Origin: Episyrphus balteatus
Lineage: Eukaryota; Arthropoda; Insecta; Diptera; Syrphidae
DNA: 64,000 nt
Reading direction: 5' to 3'
NCBI RefSeq assembly: GCF_945859705.1
Contig: NC_079136.1
Span: 85,436,867-85,500,866, forward strand
Position 1 is the stretch's first letter. Every line of letters begins with the position of its first letter. The notes under the pieces were generated by a model that worked only from the letters and a program-made list of their open reading frames with translations, made no database searches and was not told the DNA's origin. The position numbers were made by a program, and so were the translations under genes. Below, piece after piece: positions 55,938 to 64,000 of the stretch.

Positions 55938-56520
55938 TACCATTTTAAGTCTTGGGATTCGTTCGAACCCCAAGGCGTGGCTTGGCTTGTGACCAAAAAA
56001 TTATCAAACATCGTTTTGATAAAAAAAAATGCAAAAAAACGTTAAGAAAAATGTATTTCGATCACTGAATTTTGATCCCAGGTCGAAAGAATGATTTAGA
56101 AAAATGTTATAAGAATTCAAACATGGACTCAAAAGTGAACCCTAATTTGTAAACTTAGGGTTCCTACAAGAATATTGAATTAAGATAACACTGTATGATA
56201 AAATTAAACGACAAAGGAAGCAATTTTAAAATTGAAATACAAATTTTTGTGTATGATTTCAGGTTTAAGCCTGAACTTCATAGAAACACAAAGTAAAAAA
56301 AAGTACAAAAAAGTTTCTAATTTTACAAATTATTTATATTATTTTAACTGCTATGTGGGCTTGATTTCAAGTTCGATATTTATTTATTTGACCTCTATGT
56401 GGGCATGAGTTAAAATTATATTAAAATTATATTAAAGAAGATCACGAAGATAGAAATAACAAATAATATATATATTTTCAAATGTCACATCAATAAATTT
56501 GTTTTTGTTATTTAGTACAT

Positions 56521-56707
56521 ACTTGTGAAGCAAGTCGTGAAGTGATTAATTTTATTCAAAAATATAAAGGGGGAATGCACGTGAACAACTTTACGTCGTG
56601 AAGCAAAACTCTACAATTTATTTTTCAAACGAAAAGGTTCACAAGAACTTTCACGAGCGACCAAAAAAAAAATATGTGGATTCACTTTACGACCTGCTTC
56701 ACCAAGT
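56521..56707. mobile_element. 187-bp MITE, ACAT duplication
   Basis: ACTTGTGAAGCAAGTCGTGA at the left matches ACTTGGTGAAGCAGGTCGTA, the inverse of the right end. ACAT flanks both sides (56517-56520, 56708-56711). Extra TTTACGTCGTGAAGCA and TTCACGAGC blocks lie inside. Confidence 0.65.
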
Positions 56708-58827
56708 ACATATGTTATAGGCTTTACTTTTTATACTTATTTTGCTTTTGTGTTTCGATGTAGTTCTAGCTTAACCGTAACCTGAAAAAGTGCCTAGGAA
56801 TTAATTAGTTTTTAATTCAAATTTTCTTATATTTTAGTACTCTTGATTATATTTTAATGTTTTTGTACTCGAAATAAGGTTTTTAAAATAAAAATATTTG
56901 AAATTAATATAAAAAACAAAATTAAAAACCCCTCATTCCAGAATTTGTCTTAAAAACTAGTACAGACATTTTTAAATTATTTTTAAATAATTTCAGTTAT
57001 TTGACTTTAAATTAAACTTATTAATACAAAAAATACTATCAAGCCTCATATACAGAGCATTTTGTTTAATAAATTCTTTAATTTTTTTAATTTTTTTGAA
57101 AGTTGAGCACGAGTGATGCAATGTCAAAATTTTGTTTAATTTATTCAAAAATTGTCTTGAATTGAAGGCATATAGCACACAAAGCACACTATACAACTCC
57201 CCAAGAGTCCTGTCAAAATCATTCGTTTTGGAATGTTTATCCGTGGAGCAAATAAAATTTCTTTATTTTTATTCCAAAAGCCATTATTGCCATCATTTTG
57301 ATGAAGATGAAGGCATAGGCAATTCTTAATAAGAGGTGAATCGTGCTCTTTTTTTGTTCTGTATATAACTTTTAAACTTCCATAAATTCTCCCCAAATAC
57401 CTTCATTTAAATGATTAAATGGCAATCTATTAGCAAAGCAATAAATCTTGTGGTCCCGACTTCCAAATACATATATACATATTATACGAGTAGGTATGTT
57501 GTGTTCATATGTATTATGTATATGTATTATGTATTGTATATGTATGTATTGTTGTATGTCAGAGTAGGTATATCTTGAGCTTGAAGCGTTAATAAATAAA
57601 TTTATTGGAATTTCTCTCCTTTTGTAATGTGTTGGTTCACTATGGTGTATACGTACTTTTTTTTCGTCTTCTGTATTTAATCGCGTCAGAATTGTAATGT
57701 CGTCATGGGGGAAACATTATTTTATTTATAGTGGACATCAGCAAGCAAGATGGCTCAAAATTGTTTCAGTATGTCGTTTTTATTTAATGTTTTGTTTTTC
57801 TTTTGTATTTAATGTCAGAGAAAGATTTGATTCATTGTGAATTTAATAATACGAAAGAAATGGCAAAAAAGTAAATAAGACTTTGGTAATAATATGAGTA
57901 AATGTTTTTGGTTGGGTTTTATGGAGCTGTTAGAACTGTCAAGGTGCTCTATGAAGCAGAAAGATGTACTAAAAATTTATGTTTATTACTGAATAATTGT
58001 TTTTTTTTTTTTTGTGGTGTGTGTGCATTGTTGGAATTTTAGTTAGGTGAAATTTGAATAAATTTTGTTGAATTGTAATTCGGTTGACATTAACGGTTTT
58101 GTAAGACTTATTTAGGAATATTTTGAAAAATAGATTATTTTTTTTTTTTTAATTCTTGAAGGGTGTTTTAAATTAAGTTTATTTTTGATTTTAAATAAAA
58201 AATTGATTTTCGTAGAAAAAATGTTTATTTTGTTAAAAAAAAAAACCGGAATTTATAAAACCTTTGTAATTCGAGCTCAGTATTTACCCTTTTTCCAATA
58301 AAAAAAAAATTCAGGTGGTAGTCGACTATTGTATCTTAGAAACTGTTGAAAACAAAAGTTTTCAGACTGCTTCTTAACTGTTGAGAATTTTGAAACTTGG
58401 TAATCAATTCAATAACAATAATGAGAAAACGATTGATGTTAGGACAAAAGAAAAAAAAAAACTCAAATGGTGTTAAATAACATTTAAAGTATCATTTATA
58501 AGATATCATATTTATTGATTCTGTGTCCCTCAAGTCTCTGAAGATTCCAAATAAAGTTATATTAATTTTCAAAGAACAAACTTTATGAACAAAAACAACA
58601 GAAGCCTATTCTGTTTGAAGCGTTATTCCTCAAATTTAGTATGAAGGTAATAAGGACAGTGGTATACTATTTATTGATTTTGTTCTACTTTTAAATGACG
58701 TCTACAATGTACATTCCAAAAAAAAAAAAAGCAAATTTCTAAAATCTTGGATTAAAATTATTAAAAATCAATAGATGAAATATATACAAATTGTCGCTTC
58801 AGAAGCAAAGTAATAAGAAGGAAAGTA
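56708..58827. other. Gene-free, mostly unique stretch
   Basis: 57457-57560 is simple sequence built on TATGTATT. 57632-57665 carries a diverged repeat E module (GGTTCACTATGGTGTATACG). No gene seen. Confidence 0.4.
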
Positions 58828-60838
58828 CATATGGATCAAAACCAAGGAGGTTGGAAATTTGATGCCCAGGCATTTTTTTAAATCAAAATAACAAATATTT
58901 AAAGTTTTTTTCTCAGTTACCAATTAAAATAGCATCTACGAATATACATATTTCTTTCGGTTAGAAAAGTTTAAATTTCTTTTTTATTGCATCTTATATA
59001 CCCAAAAACAGCGTTCCCGGACATGTCCATAACTCAAAAACTGATATTCAAATGACTTAAAAACACATTAAAGTCAATTATTTTTAAGTATCTCTTTTCT
59101 AAATACTACATTATACTAGACTGATTCAAAAAAATTTTTTTTTTCTTTTGTTCAAAGCATTGTTGAAAATATTGTTGGAAATGACGAAAAAAAAATACTG
59201 TAAAAGTTTCAGCCCTTAACGTTAACATTTAGTACCGCCGCATCGCAAATTTCTATTTCACATACGATTTGTATGGGAAAGAGTGTGTATTTGTGTTTAG
59301 AATTTTTTATCTTCTTAATGGTTCATCCAAAAGGCTTGACAAAACCATTTTCTGTTATAAAATTGTCCGCTCTACAAAAAAGCTTTTGTTAATTTTTTTG
59401 ATTTACCCCCGCGTTTCGAAGTTATTCAACTTTAAAATATAAAATGTAATTTTTTCTCATTTTTTTCCGATTTTTTGACGAAATTATTAGGTTTTTCAAA
59501 AAATTTAGCAACATTTTCGAATATTTGTATTCTATGTTGTGTTTTGGTTTTACAGATTCTTTTATATAACTCTCAAACCCCTAATACTATCATATTAGAT
59601 TTCTTCAATAAATTCGAATTATTCATTTTTTCAACTAAAAATTATTTTAATTAATTTTTCGCGTCCGTTTTGTTTAAGTTTTATAAATGCAATTTTGTAG
59701 AGCGTTCAATTTTATACAAGAAAATGATTAAATTTAGCCTTTTTGATGAACCATTAAAAAGATAAAAAATTCTAAACACAAATACACAATCTTTCCCATA
59801 CAAATCGTATGTGAAAAAGAAATTTGCGATGCGGCGGTACTAAATGTTAACGTTAAGGGCTGAAACTTTTACAGTATTTTTTTTTCGTCATTTCCAACAA
59901 TATTTTCAACAATGCTTTGAACAAAAGAAAAAAAAATTTTTTTTGAATCAGTCTAACATTATACACAATACTTTTTGTAAATTTATTACAAAAAAATTAA
60001 GTTTTTTTATTTTGGATACATTCATAAAAGTTGTCCCAAAAAAACTGACGCATAAAACCAACATTTCTTAATTTATCAATATTTTAATCATCTAACGTAC
60101 AAAAGTTTTTAAAGTTAATTTTATATAGATTTATCATTCCACGCTTATTTTTATGGATAAATATATAAAATGTATGTAAGAAGCTAGTTTTAGTTTCATT
60201 TTTAAGTAGCGTACATTAATTAACCGTCATTCCGGGAACGCTTGTTTTGGGGTATAGTTAGATTGAAATTTTATTTTTTTTTAGTGATATTCTGATCAAA
60301 AATCGAGGTCACTACAATATAATCTCAAAAATATTTCGTTTAACTTTGTGACATAAAAAATATAAATAAATTATGGTCAAAACGTCATTTCCAGGAACGT
60401 CATTTCCGGGAACGCTCTTAGAATCTGAATAAATGATGTAGTCTTACACTCATAATTTTGCATTTTTAGGTTTTTTTACTACTTTTTTACTAATTATCAT
60501 ATCGAAGTATGGCTGTAATATACACTTTTATCAAAAAAGTTACAAAAAAAAACCAAGGAAAAAATTACTTATGCCCTAAGTGTTTCGGACGTGCATATGA
60601 GCATTTTTTTTTGTAAAAATCGGTCTCTACCCCAAGAAATAAAGTTATATTTGATTTATTTAAGACCCACTATCTTTATATAATAATATATCATTCAGAT
60701 TGATACAATTTCTAGACCCCTTTAGCCATTTTGAAGAGATCACCACCATTTCGAGGAACGTTTTTCTAGCCGACAAATTATGGCGAACATTTGAGCATGA
60801 AATTTGTATCATAAAACAAAGTTGGTGTTTTAACAATT
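58828..60838 (+). mobile_element. Interspersed repeat F, copy 2
   Basis: Colinear with copy 1 at 940-4665 but without its two insertions; instead it carries its own 839-bp foldback. It has extra sequence at about 60240-60420 with two more TTCC(A/G)GGAACG words. Similarity to copy 1 stops at about 60838, just before the satellite array. Confidence 0.75.
59117..59955. mobile_element. 839-bp foldback nested in repeat F, 9-bp duplication
   Basis: Ends TAGACTGATTCAAAAAAA and its inverse. ACATTATAC stands at both flanks (59108-59116 and 59956-59964), while repeat F copy 1 has a single equivalent (about 2177-2185). Arms of about 270 bp include ACGTTAACATTTAGTACCGC and CATACGATTTGTATGGGAAA. Long TIRs with a 9-bp duplication fit Mutator-like foldbacks. 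The inner arm shares the GCTCTACAAAAAAG module with the 32874 element. Confidence 0.85.
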
Positions 60839-60856
60839 CCCTTGCCCTTTAACACC

Positions 60857-62716
60857 TTGCCTGGAAAAAATACATTTTAAAAAAATTCCTCCAAATCGAT
60901 CAAGTGAGACATCAAAAGAAAGGTCTTTTTGAACTCTATTCATAACTGCAAACCAAAAGTTTCTTCGAGGTCTGGTTGCTGAATTATTTTGAAATAAAAA
61001 AAATAATTTTTTTTGTCTGAAGCGAATATTTTTGGATCAAAGTCTCGAAACAAGCTTTGGTTTACAGACACGAGTTCACGATGAATAATCCTATCTATTT
61101 ATTTAAAAAACTTGCAAATTTATTTTTTTTTCGGATTTTCGAGAAAAAATCAAGGTTAACCCCTTGCCTGGAAAAAATACATTTTCAAAAATTTCCTCCA
61201 AATCGATCAAGTGAGACATCAAAAGATAGGTCTTTTTGAACTCTAATCATAACTGCAAACCAAAAGTTTCTTCGAGGTCTGGTTGCTGGATTATTTTGAA
61301 ATAAAACAAATAATTTTTTTTGTCTGAAGCGAATATTTTTGGATCAAAGTCTCGAAACAAGCTTTGGTTTACAGACACGAATTCACGATGAATAAGTCTA
61401 TCGATTTATTTAAAAAACTTGCAAATTTATTTTTTTCGGATTTTCGAGAAAAAATCAAGGTTAACCCCTTGCCTGGAAAAAATACATTTTCAAAAATTTC
61501 CTCCAAATCGATCAAGTGAGACATCAAAAGATAGGTCTTTTTGAACTCTAATCATAACTGCAAACCAAAAGTTTCTTCGAGGTCTGGTTGCTGGATTATT
61601 TTGAAATAAAACAAATAATTTTTTTTGTCTGAAGCGAATATTTTTGGATCAAAGTCTCGAAACAAGCTTTGGTTTACAGACACGAATTCACGATGAATAA
61701 GTCTATCGATTTATTTAAAAAACTTGCAAATTTATTTTTTTCGGATTTTCGAGAAAAAATCAAGGTTAACCCCTTGCCTGGAAAAAATACATTTTCAAAA
61801 ATTTCCTCCAAATCGATCAAGTGAGACATCAAAAGATAGGTCTTTTTGAACTCTAATCATAACTGCAAACCAAAAGTTTCTTCGAGGTCTGGTTGCTGGA
61901 TTATTTTGAAATAAAACAAATAATTTTTGTTGTCTGAAGCGAATATTTTTAGATCAAAGTCTCGAAACAAGCTTTGGTTTACAGACACGAGATCACAATG
62001 ATTACGCCTATCTATTTATGTAAAAAACTTGCAAATTTATTTTTTTCGTATTTTCGAGAAAAAATCAAGGTTAACCCCTTGCCTGGAAAAGTTTCTTCAA
62101 GGTCTGGTTGCCAAAAGTTTCTTCGAGGTCTGGTTGCTGATTTATTTTTTAATAAAAAAAATATTTTTTTTCTGAAGCGGATATTTTTGGATCAAAGTCT
62201 CGAAACAAGCTTTGGTTTACAGACACGAGTTCACGATGAATAGGTCTATCGATTTATTTAAAAAACTTGCAAATTTATTTTTTTTCGGATTTTCGAGAAA
62301 AAATCAAGGTTAACCATTTGCCTGGAAAAAATACATTTTCAAAAATTTCCTCCAAATCGATCAAGTGAGACATCAAAAGATAGGTCTTTTTGAACTCTAA
62401 TCATAACTGCAAACCAAAAGTTTTTTCGAGGTCTGGTTGCTGAATTATTTTGAAATAAAAAAAAAAATAATTTTTTTTGTCTGAAGTGAATATTTTTGGA
62501 TCAAAGTCTTGAAACAAGCTTTGGTTTACAGACACGAGATCACAATGATTAGGCCTATCTATTTATGTTAAAAATTTGCAAATTTATTTTTTTTCGGATT
62601 TTCGAGAAAAAATCAAGGTTAAGCCCTTGCCTGGAAAAAATACATTTTCAAAAACTTCCTCCAAATCGATCAAGTGAGACATCAAAAGAAAGGTCTTTTT
62701 AAACTCTATTGATAAC
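60857..62716. repeat. 305-bp satellite-like tandem array, about six units
   Basis: TTGCCTGGAAAAAATACATT starts recur at 60857, 61164, 61469, 61774, 62079, 62318 and 62627, giving periods of 307, 305, 305, 305, 239 and 309. The units starting at 61164, 61469 and 61774 are almost identical, indicating recent unequal crossing-over. The unit starting at 62079 has a deletion of about 66 bp with a small duplication of its GTTTCTTCGAGGTCTGGTTG segment. The array begins exactly where repeat F similarity ends. Open frames 61057-61239 and 61974-62243 come from the unit. Confidence 0.95.
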
Positions 62717-62738
62717 TATTAAAATCATCGTGTTTGGT

Positions 62739-63062
62739 ATTATGTAATGTTCATTTGCTTATCATAGCATAGTTCTTTACCAATTGCTTTCAAATTTTGA
62801 CACAACGTTTCATTTACATTCCTGTAAGTTTTTATATTGTTTTAACATGAAAAAAAGTTATATTGTTTTGACAAGTTTATTTTTAGTATAACTTTCTGAT
62901 ATGGCCACACGTAACCACGCTTTTCTGTATCTCATCGCGATTCACCAAATTCGCCGATATTAAAACGTAGGTATTGTAAATGGAACGTTTTTTCCAAATT
63001 TGAAAGCAATTGGTAAAGAAATTTTCGAGATTTGCTATGAAAAGCAAATGAACATTACATAA
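62739..63062. mobile_element. 324-bp inverted-repeat element
   Basis: TTATGTAATGTTCATTTGCT and its exact inverse form the tips. The inversion continues through CTTTACCAATTGCTTTCAAA, with a short extra segment in the right arm. No clear target duplication. Confidence 0.7.
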
Positions 63063-63807
63063 TTTCTCGAAGACGAAAAGAAATATTAAAAAGATTTAAT
63101 AATACGAAAGATAAAATTTAGCTTTTTTAGAAACCGTTAAAAATTTAATTAAAACAAAAAACCACACGCTAAGAAACAACCTCGAAAACTGGTAAAAAGT
63201 GACTTTTTCGATTTTCTAACGAAGAAAAATAACAAAGAAAAATAAACACATTTTCTCGACTGTTGTTTGTTTATTTCTTTTTGAATAAAAGTCTCGATTT
63301 TTGTTTGTTATTTTTCTCTGAAAAGCCCTGTTTTGTAGCATTTAAATTGCAATATCTTTCGTTCTAATTTCAACTTTTGAAATTTTTATACATTTTTGAA
63401 AACTGCAATAACACGGCAAGTTTTTAAAATAATAAACCAGTATCACACCATACAAATTTTTTTCGGGATGCTGCTCTGAAATAAAAGTAAGAAATTGAGT
63501 TTTCATAAAACATGGAACTGTTAATTAATTTGCAGCAAAATGGCGTATGAAATTAAAAATATTTTGATTAATTAATTATTTCCTATTATTAGGCAATGTT
63601 TAAGTGGAAGAATTGTAAAAAACAAAAATCAATTATGAGCGGAGGAAGCAAAATACTGATGCAAGGTCGGGATTTTTCGAAATTTCACAAAAACTGCATT
63701 AAATCGAAAACCGTTAAGATTTGGGATGAACAAGTTACCAAATTCTGAGAGCCCTCAAGTTGGCCTATCAGCATATTTCGTTTGATCCATTACTTTTGGG
63801 ACACCCT
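63063..63807. other. Gene-free AT-rich stretch
   Basis: No gene or element recognised. TTTTCTCTGAAAAG-type and AACCGTTAA-type words suggest old repeats. Confidence 0.4.
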
Positions 63808-64000
63808 GTATATATATCGATCAGGTCTATGAGACATCTACAAAAAGAGCTAGAATTTTTTGAACTCGATCAAATTTCATTAAAAACAGCAAAAAAAACA
63901 TTTATTTTTATGTTCTCACGTTTTGGAATCAATTTTTTTGTTTGACAATCTATAAACAAATTTACCATGTGAAAGCTTATTATTTCACCTTTCAAATGAC
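63808..64000 (+). repeat. Repeat A, start of a further copy, cut by the window end
   Basis: ATCAGGTCTATGAGACATCT, AAAAGAGCTAGAATTTTTTG, TTATGTTCTCACG and CATGTGAAAGCTTATTATTT match 2965-3160 of copy 1 closely. It may continue past the window. Confidence 0.75.

Noticed and set aside
55945..55985. tRNA-like segment with a GGGGTTCGAAC core on the minus strand
   Set aside because: No A box at a suitable distance and no pairing T arm; too weak to list.
60857..62716. Regularly spaced repeats as a CRISPR array
   Set aside because: The whole 305-bp unit is repeated without unique spacers, and the sequence is clearly eukaryotic.

Overview
The window is an AT-rich piece of a eukaryotic nuclear genome with no convincing protein-coding gene. 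Homopolymer runs, TACATACATATGTATGTA-type simple sequence, a LINE tail, IR/DR-type Tc1 ends and Helitron ends all point to an insect, most likely a fly (inference; the species cannot be read from the sequence). No long open frame has coding character; the longest come from microsatellites, poly-T runs or repeats. One consensus-like recursive splice site at 24197/24198 on the + strand suggests that at least this part lies inside a very long intron.

Layout: 1-9400 is repeats (a large repeat F interrupted by a TA-flanked 980-bp element and by repeat A; small Tc1/mariner-like elements). 9457-9633 is an isolated hairpin whose arms look like duplicated coding sequence. 9634-14500 is mostly single-copy noncoding DNA. 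14500-22300 holds repeat C, a near-perfect 1.43-kb foldback, a 1612-bp Tc1-type element with IR/DR ends and a decayed transposase, and repeat B. 22300-24470 is largely unique and carries the recursive splice site. 24470-31420 holds inverted repeat A, a LINE pseudogene tail, a foldback with tRNA-like promoters in both arms, a CACTGGT-ended foldback, and a Helitron containing a piece of repeat A. 31420-38010 has a 1.34-kb foldback with an exact 8-bp target duplication that splits an open coding-like stretch, a diverged tandem array, and another repeat B. 38010-46500 has GC-rich minisatellites and two more CACTGGT-family elements. 46500-49430 is mostly unique. 49438-58700 has repeat B with a nested 451-bp insert, several MITEs and a 314-bp TTTTA microsatellite. 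58828-64000 is a second repeat F with a nested 839-bp foldback, a 305-bp satellite array and another start of repeat A.

The main theme is layered transposition that can be dated by paralogous copies: F at 940 and at 58828, and the three B copies, act as empty sites for one another's insertions, which fixes element ends and target duplications. At least seven long inverted repeats would form long hairpins if the region is transcribed. All identifications rest on reading the sequence; no database search or folding was run.
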